Below are positions 36,550 through 45,415 of a DNA stretch of 64,000 bases, piece by piece (within the stretch, counting starts at the first letter, position 1; each line of letters starts with the position of its first letter). A program made the translations under genes and the position numbers. Source of the stretch: Streptomyces yatensis (GTDB taxonomy: Bacteria; Actinomycetota; Actinomycetes; Streptomycetales; Streptomycetaceae); the NCBI RefSeq assembly GCF_018069625.1, contig NZ_CP072941.1, forward strand, positions 7,316,001 to 7,380,000, written 5' to 3'. The notes beneath the pieces are model-generated. The model was not told the origin of the DNA and searched no databases. It saw only the letters and a program-made list of their open reading frames with translations.

Positions 36550-37158
36550 TCACCAGTGCGTCGGCGGCGGCGCCGCCAAGTGTTCGGCCAGCCTGGCCAA
36601 GCGGTCCTGGAAGCGGTGGCGGCGGCCCGGGCGCGGCAGGCTGTTCTCCCCGGCGGCCGCGCTGACCAGGTGCTGGAGGGTGTCGAGGTCGAGCTCGCCG
36701 CCCTCGGGGGTGGAGAGCGCGTCATGGGCCAGGGCGTGCAGCTCGGCGTCGCCGCCGTCGAGGGCGAGCACGGTCGCCCCGCCCCGGCGGGCGTCGTTCA
36801 CCCGCTCCAGCAGCCCGGCCCCGGGGTCGCCCGGCGCGACCACCAGCAGGGTCTCACCGCGGCCCGCCCCCTCCAGCCGCCCCAGCCCGACCGCCAGATG
36901 CGCGGGGACGGCGGTGCCCTCCGGCACCCGGTGGCGGACGAGGGTCGGGGACAGCTCGGGCAGTCCGGACCAGGCGGCCTCGTCGTCGAGATGCGCGGCC
37001 AGATGCCACGGTTCGTAAGCCTCGCTGCCGACGAGCAGCAGTCCGCCCTCGCGCGGTCCGACCGAGGCCCGTAGCGAGCCCGCGAAGCGGCGGGTGGCCT
37101 GGAGCCATTCCGTTCCGGCGAGGACTTCGCGCAGCAGTGCAACCCTTACGGCGTCCAT
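36550..37158 (-). CDS. conserved hypothetical protein
   Basis: A 202-residue protein with alpha/beta character: HLAAHLDDEAAW, LLVVAPGDPGAGLLERV and ATVLALDGGDAELHALAHDAL. The overall pattern could be a SIS- or Rossmann-like regulatory fold, but I do not recognise a catalytic motif. The ATG at 37158 has a weak ribosome site. It is divergent from the sialidase gene. Function unknown. Confidence 0.65.
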   Translation of the reverse strand: MDAVRVALLREVLAGTEWLQATRRFAGSLRASVGPREGGLLLVGSEAYEPWHLAAHLDDEAAWSGLPELSPTLVRHRVPEGTAVPAHLAVGLGRLEGAGRGETLLVVAPGDPGAGLLERVNDARRGGATVLALDGGDAELHALAHDALSTPEGGELDLDTLQHLVSAAAGENSLPRPGRRHRFQDRLARLAEHLAAPPPTHW

Positions 37159-37314
37159 GGCACCCGCATCCTGCCGCGGCCCGCGGCCCCGCGGGCGCGG
37201 TTCGGGCCCGGCTCACCCGTTCGGGGCATATGCGGTGGGCATGCCGTCGACCCGTGCCGCGCCCGGCGCCCACGCGCCCTCCGTTCGCGTCTCCAACTGT
37301 TCATGCGCCGTCTC

Positions 37315-37343
37315 TTGACGCTCTGTAAGGCAAACCCTAAGGT
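37315..37343 (+). promoter_or_regulatory. candidate housekeeping promoter of the sialidase gene
   Basis: -35 TTGACG (37315-37320), 17-bp spacer, -10 TAAGGT (37338-37343), about 75 bp before the ATG. Confidence 0.5.
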
Positions 37344-37419
37344 CGCCGCACACAAGGGACGTCCTACGTCCCATTTTTCTGACTCGGCACTCGATTGCGA
37401 CGGGGCATCGGGAGGTCTG

Positions 37420-38547
37420 ATGGCAGTCGGCACGGGGGCGGCACGCTCGTACGAGGTGTCCGTTCCGTTCCGGGCGGGGACCGAGGGGTATGCGAGCTAC
37501 CGCATCCCGGCAGTGGTGCTGACCCATGCCGGTACGCTCCTCGCCTTCGCCGAGGGCCGGGTGGACTCCTCCGCCGACTACGGCCGCATCGACCTCGTGC
37601 TCAAGCGGTCGGCCGACGGCGGGCGGACCTGGGGCGCCTTACAGCTCGTCGCCCGCAACGGCGATGGCACGGCGGGCAATCCGGCCCCCGTCGTCCTCGA
37701 CGGCGGCCCGCGCGACGGCCGCGTCCTGCTGGTGCACGTCCGCAGTGCCGCCTCCGCCACCGAGGACCGGATCCGGCGCGGCGAGGTGAGCGCGGCCGAT
37801 GGGCGGCGGGTGTGGCTGACGTACAGCGATGACGACGGCGCGAGCTGGAGCGAGGCCCGCGAGATCACCGCGAGCACCAAGCGGCCCGAATGGCGGTGGT
37901 ACGCCACCACCCCGGGCCACGCCCTCCGGCTGCGGTACGGCGCCCACGCGGGCCGGATCGTCGTCGCGGCCAACCACTCCCTGCCCCCGACCGTCCCCGG
38001 CGACGACGGCACCGAGGGGCGGTACAACGGCGGGCACGATCTGCTCAGCGACGACGACGGCGCCACCTGGCGGATCGGGTACGTGGACGACAACCCCGAC
38101 GGCTACGTCAACGTCAACGAGACCACCGCCGCCCAACTCCCCGACGGCCGCGTCTACTTCAACACCCGCACCGACGCGACCGCGCCCGGCACCCGCGCCG
38201 ACGCCCACTCCGGCGACGGCGGCGCCACCCTGGACCTCCCGTTCCGGCCGCAGGCCGGGCTGGTCGCCCCCGTGGTCGAGGGCAGTGTGCTGCACCTCGG
38301 CGAGCCGGACGCGCTGCTCTTCTCCGGCCCCGCCGACCCCGCGTACCGGGCGCTGATGACCGTCCGCACCAGCCATGACGGCGGTGTCACCTGGCGGCCC
38401 ACGCACACCGTGAACGGCCTGCCCGCCGCCTACTCCGATCTGGTCCGACTCGACGACGCCACGGTCGGACTGCTCTACGAGACCGGCGACTTCAGCGCCT
38501 ACTCGACCATCACATTCCGGCGCATTCCGATGGAGGAGCTGGTTTGA
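37420..38547 (+). CDS. sialidase-fold exo-glycosidase
   Basis: A 375-residue six-bladed beta-propeller of the sialidase type. The YRIP motif near residue 28 carries the substrate arginine, and four Asp-boxes are seen: SADGGRTW, SDDDGASW, SDDDGATW and SHDGGVTW. It would remove terminal sialic acid or a related sugar. There is no signal peptide, unlike many secreted bacterial sialidases, so the enzyme may be cytosolic. ATG at 37420 after GGGAGG; the larger open frame upstream is not credible. The TGA stop lies at the junction with the IS element, which may have replaced the last few original codons. A sugar ABC importer lies beyond the insertion. Confidence 0.85.
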   Translation: MAVGTGAARSYEVSVPFRAGTEGYASYRIPAVVLTHAGTLLAFAEGRVDSSADYGRIDLVLKRSADGGRTWGALQLVARNGDGTAGNPAPVVLDGGPRDGRVLLVHVRSAASATEDRIRRGEVSAADGRRVWLTYSDDDGASWSEAREITASTKRPEWRWYATTPGHALRLRYGAHAGRIVVAANHSLPPTVPGDDGTEGRYNGGHDLLSDDDGATWRIGYVDDNPDGYVNVNETTAAQLPDGRVYFNTRTDATAPGTRADAHSGDGGATLDLPFRPQAGLVAPVVEGSVLHLGEPDALLFSGPADPAYRALMTVRTSHDGGVTWRPTHTVNGLPAAYSDLVRLDDATVGLLYETGDFSAYSTITFRRIPMEELV

Positions 38548-38600
38548 CTTCCTCCCCCTCGTGAACGAGAGGGATTCCTACGGCTCGCGCCGTGGGGCTT
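38543..38600 (-). mobile_element. right end of an IS200/IS605-type element with omega-RNA-like hairpins
   Basis: On the minus strand downstream of tnpB: a hairpin ACGGC-GCGA-GCCGT (38580-38593), then AATCCCTCTCG, an imperfect hairpin with CACGAGGG, and the terminal GGAGGAAGTCAA. This matches the layout of IS605-family right ends, where the guide (omega) RNA overlaps the end of tnpB. The exact boundary is at about 38543-38548, within or beside the sialidase stop codon. Confidence 0.55.
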
Positions 38601-39777
38601 CCTGTTTCATCACCGACTGCCCCGTCCGGGAGGACTCCCGTTGAGGTCTTACACCGGCTCCACAGGCCGACACCGCCAGTCCGGCGGCCAGAAGGTTCTT
38701 CGCCGCGTTCACGTCCCGGTCGTGGGTCGTGCCGCAGCCACACGTCCAGGTGCGGACGCTGAGCGGCATCTTCTCCCGCAGGGTGCCGCATACGGAGCAC
38801 AGCTTGGAGGAGGGAAACCAGCGGTCGACCGCGATCACTTCGCGACCGTACCAGGCGGCCTTGTACTCCAGCATGCTCCGGAACTGCGACCATGCCGCGT
38901 CGGAGATCGCCCGGGACAGCTTGCCGTTGCTGAGCATGTTCCGGACGGTGAGGTCCTCGATCACGAGCGTTTGGTTTTCACGCACGAGTCGAGTGGTGAG
39001 CTTGTGCAGATGGTCACGGCGACGGTCGGCGATGCGGGCGTAGACCCTGGCGACCTTGCGGCGTGCCTTGGCCCGGTTGGCGCCGTCGCCCCTGGCCTTG
39101 CGGGCGAGGTTGCGCTGGGCGCGGGCGAGGCGGGCGCGGTCGCGCCGCTCGTGCCTGGGGTTGGTGATCTTCTCGCCCGTGGACAGGGTGAGCAGGTGGT
39201 CGAGCCCGGCGTCGATACCGACCGCCGAGCCGCCGGCGGGAAGCGGCTGGAGGGTGGGGTCCTCGACGAGGAGGGAGACGAACCAGCGCCCGGCCGCGTC
39301 CTGGGAGACGGTCACCGTGGAGGGGACCGCGCCTTCGGGCAGGGGACGCGACCAGACGATGTCCAGCGGCTGATCCATCTTCGCCAGCGTCAGCTTCCCC
39401 TCCCGGAACCGGAACGCGCTGGAGGTGTACTCGGCGGACTTGCCGGACTTCTTACGCGACTTGAACCGCGGGTACTTCGACCGCTTGGCGAAGAACGCGG
39501 TGAACGCCGCCTGGAGGTGCCGCAGGGCCTGCTGGAGCGGAACCGAGGACACATCGTTGAGGAAGGCCAGTTCCTCGGTCTTCTTCCACGCCGTCAACAT
39601 GGCCGATGTCGCGTTGTAGTTGACCCGCTCCTGACGCAACGTCCACGCCTCAGTACGGGCCGCGAGCGCCATGTTGTAGACCTTCCGCACGCATCCGAAC
39701 GTACGCGCCAGCTCCGCTGCCTGCGCATCGGTCGGATAGAAGCGGTACCGATACGCCCGCTTCACGTGATCGGCCAT
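38578..39777 (-). CDS. tnpB: TnpB, RNA-guided nuclease of an IS605-family element
   Basis: A 399-residue TnpB with an intact RuvC triad: Asp189 in GIDAGL, Glu274 in VIEDLTV and Asp355 in HDRDVNAAKN. A zinc-finger cluster lies between the second and third (Cys327, Cys330, Cys346, Cys348). N-terminal wedge and recognition helices are present (residues 1-110). There is no tnpA transposase nearby, so this is a solo TnpB element mobilised in trans or immobile. TnpB cuts DNA next to a target-adjacent motif using an omega RNA from its 3' end. It lies opposite to the flanking sialidase and sugar transporter genes. Confidence 0.93.
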   Translation of the reverse strand: MADHVKRAYRYRFYPTDAQAAELARTFGCVRKVYNMALAARTEAWTLRQERVNYNATSAMLTAWKKTEELAFLNDVSSVPLQQALRHLQAAFTAFFAKRSKYPRFKSRKKSGKSAEYTSSAFRFREGKLTLAKMDQPLDIVWSRPLPEGAVPSTVTVSQDAAGRWFVSLLVEDPTLQPLPAGGSAVGIDAGLDHLLTLSTGEKITNPRHERRDRARLARAQRNLARKARGDGANRAKARRKVARVYARIADRRRDHLHKLTTRLVRENQTLVIEDLTVRNMLSNGKLSRAISDAAWSQFRSMLEYKAAWYGREVIAVDRWFPSSKLCSVCGTLREKMPLSVRTWTCGCGTTHDRDVNAAKNLLAAGLAVSACGAGVRPQRESSRTGQSVMKQEAPRREP

Positions 39778-39810
39778 GGCTCACAAACTAGCACATCGAC
39801 TAGTGATCTC

Positions 39811-39914
39811 CTGACGGGTTGTCAGTGGCGGACGCCGCATCGCCCCAGCGGCGATTCGGCTCCCTCTGCCCCGCTCCGCAGGAGCCCGATCCCTCCCCCG
39901 CCTGAAAGCGGGGG
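39811..39914. mobile_element. probable left-end region of the IS element with three hairpins
   Basis: Upstream of tnpB: CTGAC-GGGTT-GTCAG (39811-39825), CGCCGC-N9-GCGGCG (39833-39853) and CCCCCGC-CTGAAA-GCGGGGG (39895-39914) followed by TTTCCT. The last resembles an IS605 end or an intrinsic terminator, and it sits 18 bp before the transporter ATG, so it may also attenuate that operon. The element boundary is not certain. Confidence 0.45.
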
Positions 39915-39932
39915 TTTCCTCGGAGGTTCCCG

Positions 39933-41330
39933 ATGAACGACACCCCGACCGGTACGAGCGACACTCCGACACGACGGGACACGCGGATGGCCCGACGGAA
40001 CACCTGGATGACCGGCACGCCGCGCCGCGCCGTCCTCGGCGGTGCGGCCGCCGCGGCGGCCGGGTTCGCCCTCGCGGGCTGCGGCTCGGACGACGACGGG
40101 GGCGGGGAACCCAAGGGCCGCAAGAAGGGCGAGAAGATCACCCTGACCTTCTGGTCCTGGGTGCCGGGCATCGACAAGCCCGTCGCCCTGTGGAACAGCA
40201 AGAACCCCGAGGTGCGGGTCAAGGTCGAGAAGGTCTCGGCCGTCGACGGCGCGCAGTACGCCAAGATGCACGCCGCCATCAAGGCGGGCAATCCGCCGGA
40301 CCTCGGCCAGATCGAATACCCGGTCGTGCCCAGCTTCCTCGTCGACAACGGGCTGCTGGATCTGACCAAGTACGGCGTTGCCGAGCACAAGGACATGTTC
40401 ATCGGCTGGCAGTGGCAGCAGTCCGTCTTCGGCAAGGCCGTCTACGCCGTACCGCAGGCGTCCGGTCCGATGGGCCTGTTCATCCGTCAGGACCTGTTCG
40501 ACAAGTGGGGCATAGAACCGCCCACCACCTGGGACGAGTACGAGGCGGCGGCCACCGCGATCCGTAAGAAGGGTGCCTGGATCGAGACCTTCTCGGCCAC
40601 CAACGGCAACCGCTTCGCGGGGCTGGCCTGGCAGGCCGGGGCGAGCTGGTTCGGCACCGAGGGCGACACCTGGACCGTCTCCATCGACGACGAGCCCACC
40701 CGTAAGGTCGCCGACTACTGGTACGACCTGGCCCGGCGGAAGCTCATCAAGACCATTCCGGACCGGCAGAACGCCTGGTACAAGGACGTCCAGACCGGCT
40801 CCATCGCCTCCTGGCTCGGCGCCAGCTGGGGCGACGCCCTGCTGGTCGGCAACGCGCCCAAGACCGCGGGCAAGTGGCGCGTGGTGCCCATGCCGCAGTG
40901 GAAGAAGGGCGACGCCTCCTACGCCAACTGGGGCGGCTCCACCACCGCGGTCTTCGCCAAGACCAAGTACCCCAAGGACGCGCTTGCCTTCGCGATCTGG
41001 CTCAACACCGACCCCGAGTCGATCAAGCTCCTGATCGAGAACGGCTATGGCACCCCGGGCGCCAAGCAGGGGTACACCACCTCCCAGCTCGATGTGCACA
41101 AGGACTTCTTCGGCGGCCAGGCGTACAGCAAGGTCTTCGACGAGGCGAGCAAGGGCGTGGACACCAGCTGGAAGTGGGGCCCCGCCACGGACACCCTCTA
41201 CCAGCGGCTCGGCGACGCCTTCACCGCCGCCATCGGGGACGGGTCCGACTTCCGTTCCGTGCTGAAGAAGGTGCAGGGCGAGACGATCGCCGACCTCAAG
41301 GAAAAGGGCCTCAAGGTGAAGGCCGGGTGA
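39933..41330 (+). CDS. ABC sugar importer, substrate-binding lipoprotein
   Basis: A 465-residue family 1 extracellular solute-binding protein. A Tat-like signal PRRAVLGGAAAAAAGFALAGC carries the lipobox cysteine near residue 50. The mature domain has ITLTFWSWVPGIDKPV at its start and DLFDKWGIEPPTTWDEYEAAA, a typical hinge region of sugar binders. It captures the sugar outside and feeds the two permeases. Start ATG after GGAGG; the insertion element lies directly upstream and may have changed its promoter. Substrate unknown; the sialidase nearby suggests a sialic-acid-like sugar. Confidence 0.9.
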   Translation: MNDTPTGTSDTPTRRDTRMARRNTWMTGTPRRAVLGGAAAAAAGFALAGCGSDDDGGGEPKGRKKGEKITLTFWSWVPGIDKPVALWNSKNPEVRVKVEKVSAVDGAQYAKMHAAIKAGNPPDLGQIEYPVVPSFLVDNGLLDLTKYGVAEHKDMFIGWQWQQSVFGKAVYAVPQASGPMGLFIRQDLFDKWGIEPPTTWDEYEAAATAIRKKGAWIETFSATNGNRFAGLAWQAGASWFGTEGDTWTVSIDDEPTRKVADYWYDLARRKLIKTIPDRQNAWYKDVQTGSIASWLGASWGDALLVGNAPKTAGKWRVVPMPQWKKGDASYANWGGSTTAVFAKTKYPKDALAFAIWLNTDPESIKLLIENGYGTPGAKQGYTTSQLDVHKDFFGGQAYSKVFDEASKGVDTSWKWGPATDTLYQRLGDAFTAAIGDGSDFRSVLKKVQGETIADLKEKGLKVKAG

Positions 41331-42268
41331 GGCGGGTGAGCAAAGCCCCCCGCCGCCTCACCCGGACCGAGGCACGCAGCGCCAGGGCGGCGTCCGGGTT
41401 TCTGCTGCCCTTCCTCGCGCTCTTCCTGCTCTGCTTCATCGCCCCCATCGGCTACGCCCTCTACGAGAGCCTGCTGAAGGTCGAGCGCACCGGGCCGCTC
41501 GGCCTCGGCGGGGAGACCAAGCAGGTGTGGGCGGGCCTGTCCAACTACGCCCACGCCCTGGAGGACGACCGGTTCACCGCGGGCTTCGGCCGGGTGCTGC
41601 TCTTCGGCGCCGTCCAGATCCCGCTGATGATCGCCTTCGCCACCGCGCTGGCGCTGCTGCTGGACGCGGCGTCCGCCCGCTGGGTCGGCTTCTTCCGGAC
41701 CGCCTTCTTCCTGCCGTACGGGGTGCCCGGGGTGATCGCGTCGATCCTGTGGGGCTTCCTCTACGTCCCCGGGATCAGCCCGCTGGTGGAGATGGCCGAT
41801 TCGATGGGCTGGGACGTGGACTTCCTGGGCCGCGGGGCGGTCCTGTGGTCCATCGCCAACATCGTCACCTGGCAGTTCACCGGCTACAACATGCTGGTGC
41901 TGATCGCCCAGCTCAAGGCGGTACCCGGAGAGCTGTACGAGGCGGCGCGGATCGACGGGGCCAATGCCTGGCAGGTCGCCCGGCACATCAAACTCCCCCT
42001 CATCCGGCCCGCGCTCGTGCTCACCACCGTCTTCAGCCTCATCGGCACCCTGCAGCTCTTCGCCGAGCCCAAGGTGCTCAAACCGCTGAGCAATTCCATC
42101 GACTCCGGCTACACCCCCAACCTGGCCGCCTACAACGAGGCGTTCACCAGCAACAACCAGCACATCGCGGCGGCCGAGGCGGTGCTGCTCGCCCTCGTCG
42201 CCTGCGTGCTGTCCTTCGGATTCCTGAGACTCGTGGGCCAGCGGGGGAAGGACGGCGACAACGGATGA
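41327..42268 (+). CDS. ABC sugar importer, permease (MalF-like)
   Basis: A 313-residue binding-protein-dependent transport permease with six hydrophobic segments. The EAA loop EAARIDGANAWQVARHIKLPLIRP (about 205-228) docks the ATPase. GTG at 41327 overlaps the lipoprotein stop (GTGA) and follows AAGG; a second in-frame GTG at 41336 is possible. No ATPase is encoded here, so a shared MsiK-like ATPase is likely to energise it, as is common in Streptomyces. Confidence 0.9.
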   Translation: MRRVSKAPRRLTRTEARSARAASGFLLPFLALFLLCFIAPIGYALYESLLKVERTGPLGLGGETKQVWAGLSNYAHALEDDRFTAGFGRVLLFGAVQIPLMIAFATALALLLDAASARWVGFFRTAFFLPYGVPGVIASILWGFLYVPGISPLVEMADSMGWDVDFLGRGAVLWSIANIVTWQFTGYNMLVLIAQLKAVPGELYEAARIDGANAWQVARHIKLPLIRPALVLTTVFSLIGTLQLFAEPKVLKPLSNSIDSGYTPNLAAYNEAFTSNNQHIAAAEAVLLALVACVLSFGFLRLVGQRGKDGDNG

Positions 42269-43248
42269 ACGAGGCGAACGACCTGGCGGGCGCGGTCGCG
42301 AGCGAGCCCGCGGACGGGGCCGCATCCGGGCAGGTGCGGCCCGAGGCGGTCCCGCCCGATGACCGGCCCGGTGCGGGCCGCCGCGCGGCGAGGCGCCGGG
42401 AGGGGACGGAACCCCCCTTGCGGCACCGGATCATCACCGTCTCGCTGCTCACCGTCGCCGCCATCTACTTCCTGACCCCGGTCTACTGGCTCGTCGTCTC
42501 CTCCACCAAGTCCAGCAGCGATCTCTTCGGCACCTTCGGCTTCTGGTTCCACGACCCGCACCCGCTCGACTATCTGCACCGGGTGCTCACCTACGACGAC
42601 GGCATCTACGTCCGGTGGTTCGCCAACAGCCTGATGTACGCGGGCGTCGGCGCGCTCGCCGCCACCCTGCTGTCGGCCGCCGCCGGCTACGCCCTGGCCA
42701 AGTTCCGCTTCCCCGGCCGGGAGGGCATCTTCAACGTCATCCTGGCCGGAGTGCTGATCCCGGGCACGGCGCTCGCCCTCCCGCTCTATCTCCTCTTCAG
42801 CGAGATCGGCCTGGCCAACACCTACTGGGCCGTGCTGATCCCCAGCATCGTCAGCCCCTTCGGGGTCTATCTGTGCCGGATCTACGCGGCCGCCGCCGTC
42901 CCGGACTCCCTTCTGGAGGCGGCGCGGATCGACGGCGCGGGGGAGGCCCGGATCTTCTCCACGCTGGGGCTGCGGCTGATGACCCCGGCGCTGGTCACCG
43001 TCTTCCTGTTCCAGTTCGTGCACATCTGGAACAACTTCTTTCTGCCGCTGGTCATGCTCTCCGACTCCGATCTCTACCCGATCCAGCTCGGTCTGACGTC
43101 CTGGCAGGGGTACGCGGACCGGCAGCCGGAGCTGTACCAGTACACGGTCGGCGGGGCGTTCCTGTCCGTCCTGCCGCTGATGGTGCTGATGGGCGTACTC
43201 CAGCGGTACTGGCGCACAGGGCTGACGGAGGGGAGTGTCAAAGCGTAA
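42265..43248 (+). CDS. ABC sugar importer, permease (MalG-like)
   Basis: A 327-residue permease: a hydrophilic Ala/Pro/Arg-rich N terminus (1-50), then six membrane segments and the EAA loop EAARIDGAGEARIFSTLGLRLMTP (near 212). ATGA overlap with the MalF-like gene. Completes the membrane part of the importer. Confidence 0.9.
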   Translation: MNEANDLAGAVASEPADGAASGQVRPEAVPPDDRPGAGRRAARRREGTEPPLRHRIITVSLLTVAAIYFLTPVYWLVVSSTKSSSDLFGTFGFWFHDPHPLDYLHRVLTYDDGIYVRWFANSLMYAGVGALAATLLSAAAGYALAKFRFPGREGIFNVILAGVLIPGTALALPLYLLFSEIGLANTYWAVLIPSIVSPFGVYLCRIYAAAAVPDSLLEAARIDGAGEARIFSTLGLRLMTPALVTVFLFQFVHIWNNFFLPLVMLSDSDLYPIQLGLTSWQGYADRQPELYQYTVGGAFLSVLPLMVLMGVLQRYWRTGLTEGSVKA

Positions 43249-43295
43249 GAGACGTCACCATGAAGGTGGCCGCGGTGCGTGACAGGATCACTGTC

Positions 43296-44033
43296 ATGAC
43301 TACTCCTGATGCCCCGAACTCCGCGTCCGACGCCCCCGCGAAGAAGGCCCCCGCCAAGGACCCCTGGGACCTCCCCGATGTGTCCGGCCTGACCGTCGGC
43401 GTCCTGGGCGGCACCGGCGACCAGGGCCGCGGCCTCGCCTACCGGCTGGCCCGGGCCGGCCAGAAGGTCATCATCGGCTCGCGTGCCGCCGAGCGCGCGC
43501 AGACCGCGGCGCGGGAGCTGGGTGGCGCGGAGCTCGGCATCGAGGGCGCGGACAACGCCGAGTGCTCGCGCCGCAGCGACATCGTCATCGTCGCGGTCCC
43601 GTGGGACGGCCATGCCAAGACGCTGGAGTCGCTGCGCGAGGAGCTCAGCGGCAAGCTGGTCATCGACTGCGTCAACCCGCTGGGCTTCGACAAGAAGGGC
43701 GCGTACGCCCTGACGCCGGAGGAGGGCAGCGCGGCCGAGCAGGCCGCCGCCCTGCTGCCGGACTCCCGGGTCACCGCCGCCTTCCACCACCTGTCGGCCG
43801 TGCTGCTGCAGGACCCCGAGGTCGAGCAGATCGACACCGATGTGATGGTGCTGGGCGAGTCGCGCGCCGACACCGACCTGGTCCAGGCGCTCGCGGCCCG
43901 CATCCCCGGCATGCGCGGCGTCTTCGCGGGCCGGCTGCGCAACGCCCACCAGGTGGAGTCCCTGGTGGCCAATCTGATCTCGGTCAACCGCCGCTACAAG
44001 GCCCATGCGGGCCTGCGCGTCACCGACGTCTGA
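43296..44033 (+). CDS. npdG: NADPH-dependent F420 reductase
   Basis: A 245-residue F420:NADP+ oxidoreductase. The cofactor-binding start GVLGGTGDQGRGLAYRLARAG (near 36) and IIGSRAAERAQTAA are characteristic; also DCVNPLGFDKKGAY and AFHHLSAVLL. It moves hydride between F420H2 and NADP+. ATG at 43296 follows AGGA; an ATG at 43260 would add 12 residues with a poor ribosome site. It follows the importer by 47 bp but is probably separate. Confidence 0.92.
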   Translation: MTTPDAPNSASDAPAKKAPAKDPWDLPDVSGLTVGVLGGTGDQGRGLAYRLARAGQKVIIGSRAAERAQTAARELGGAELGIEGADNAECSRRSDIVIVAVPWDGHAKTLESLREELSGKLVIDCVNPLGFDKKGAYALTPEEGSAAEQAAALLPDSRVTAAFHHLSAVLLQDPEVEQIDTDVMVLGESRADTDLVQALAARIPGMRGVFAGRLRNAHQVESLVANLISVNRRYKAHAGLRVTDV

Positions 44034-44136
44034 GGGCGCCGCCGCCCGACCGGCACATCCGGGGCGCCCCGCCCCCGCGGCGGTGCATGGGGGACAATGT
44101 CGGGGAGTGCCACATCCGCCGACAGGAGCCGACCCC

Positions 44137-44337
44137 ATGCCCCGCCTCGCCCTTAGCACCCTGGCCGTCTGCGTCCTCGCGATCGCCGCGGCCGTCGTGT
44201 CCTTCGCGCGGGGGAGCTGGCTCGGGATCATCTGGATCCTGATCGCCGGTATCTCGTCCAACATGGCCTGGTACTACATCCGCAAGGCCCGGGCCGACCG
44301 CGCGGCCGACCGGGAGAGCACGGGCGCCACGAGCTGA
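44137..44337 (+). CDS. small membrane protein, two helices
   Basis: A 66-residue protein with two hydrophobic segments (about 4-26 and 28-48) and a short basic/acidic tail. A good AGGAG ribosome site precedes the ATG. I recognise it as a conserved short Streptomyces membrane protein between npdG and the M50 protease, without assigned function. Confidence 0.75.
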   Translation: MPRLALSTLAVCVLAIAAAVVSFARGSWLGIIWILIAGISSNMAWYYIRKARADRAADRESTGATS

Positions 44338-44396
44338 GGCCACGGCCGCGGGCCGAGGCCGCGGGGGCGGGTAGGGGAAAGCCCGTCCAAGTACCC

Positions 44397-45194
44397 CTAG
44401 GGGCGGAATCCGGCGATATCGGGTTCACCTTGCCAGAAGCGGAAGAACTCCTGGCCCCAGTAGGTGTCCCATTCCGATACGCCCAGGGCCCGCATCACCG
44501 CGTCGATGGCGCCGAAGAACGCCTCGTTGACCTCGGGTATCCACAGGATCCCGAAGACCCCGAGCAGCCCGAACGGGGCGTACGGCTCGACCTGGCGCCG
44601 GACGCGGTGCGACAGCCAGGGCTCGATCACCCCGTACCCGTCCAGCCCCGGCACCGGCAGGAAGTTCAAGATCGCCGCAGTGACCTGCAGCAACGCCAGG
44701 AAGGCGAGGGCGAAGCGGAAGAGCTCCGGCACCCGGTCCGTGGCGTCGAGCCAGAACGGGGCGGTCAGCGCGGCCGCGAACAGCACGTTCGTCAGCGGGC
44801 CCGCGGCCGAGATCAGGCTGTGCTTCCAGCGGCCCTGGATCCGGTGCCGCTCGATGAACACCGCCCCGCCCGGCAGCCCGATCCCGCCCATGATCACGAA
44901 GACCACGGGCAGCACGATGCTCAGCGCCACATGCGTGTACTTCAGCGGGTTGAGGGTCAGATAGCCCTTCGCGCCGATCGACAGATCCCCGCCGTGCAGC
45001 GCGGTGCGCGCATGGGCGTACTCATGCAGGCACAGGGAGACGACCCAGCCGGAGACGACGAACAGGAAGACGGCGAAGCCGGGGCTCGCCGAGTACTCCG
45101 TCCACACGGCCCACGCGGATACGACCATGATCGCGAACAGTCCGAGGAAGACGGGGCTGATGCGCCGCTCGCGGCGGGTGATGGCGGTGGTCAT
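44397..45194 (-). CDS. site-2-type (M50) membrane metalloprotease
   Basis: A 265-residue intramembrane zinc protease with about five or six membrane segments. HEYAH (HExxH, near 57-61) provides zinc ligands, and NFLPVPGLDGYG (near 178) is the second ligand region. It probably cleaves single-pass anti-sigma factors or small membrane proteins; lacking a PDZ domain, it belongs to the minimal group. ATG at 45194 after GGAG. Divergent from the BTAD regulator. Confidence 0.85.
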   Translation of the reverse strand: MTTAITRRERRISPVFLGLFAIMVVSAWAVWTEYSASPGFAVFLFVVSGWVVSLCLHEYAHARTALHGGDLSIGAKGYLTLNPLKYTHVALSIVLPVVFVIMGGIGLPGGAVFIERHRIQGRWKHSLISAAGPLTNVLFAAALTAPFWLDATDRVPELFRFALAFLALLQVTAAILNFLPVPGLDGYGVIEPWLSHRVRRQVEPYAPFGLLGVFGILWIPEVNEAFFGAIDAVMRALGVSEWDTYWGQEFFRFWQGEPDIAGFRP

Positions 45195-45415
45195 CGAGTG
45201 GGGTCTCCATACGGGCTGGTGAGCGCTGACGGGGAAACGTCGAACAGGGGGCGCGGAGTTCCGGGCCAGGGTAAACGGGCGGACGGCCGGGCCGGCGGAA
45301 ACGGGGGAGCGGCCGGGGCCGCGGGGAACGGGAGGATGGCCGGGCCGGGGTCAGCGGGAGAACGGCCGGGGCGGGCGCGGTCGGCCGGGAGACGGGCATC
45401 CATCAGAATGGGGCG

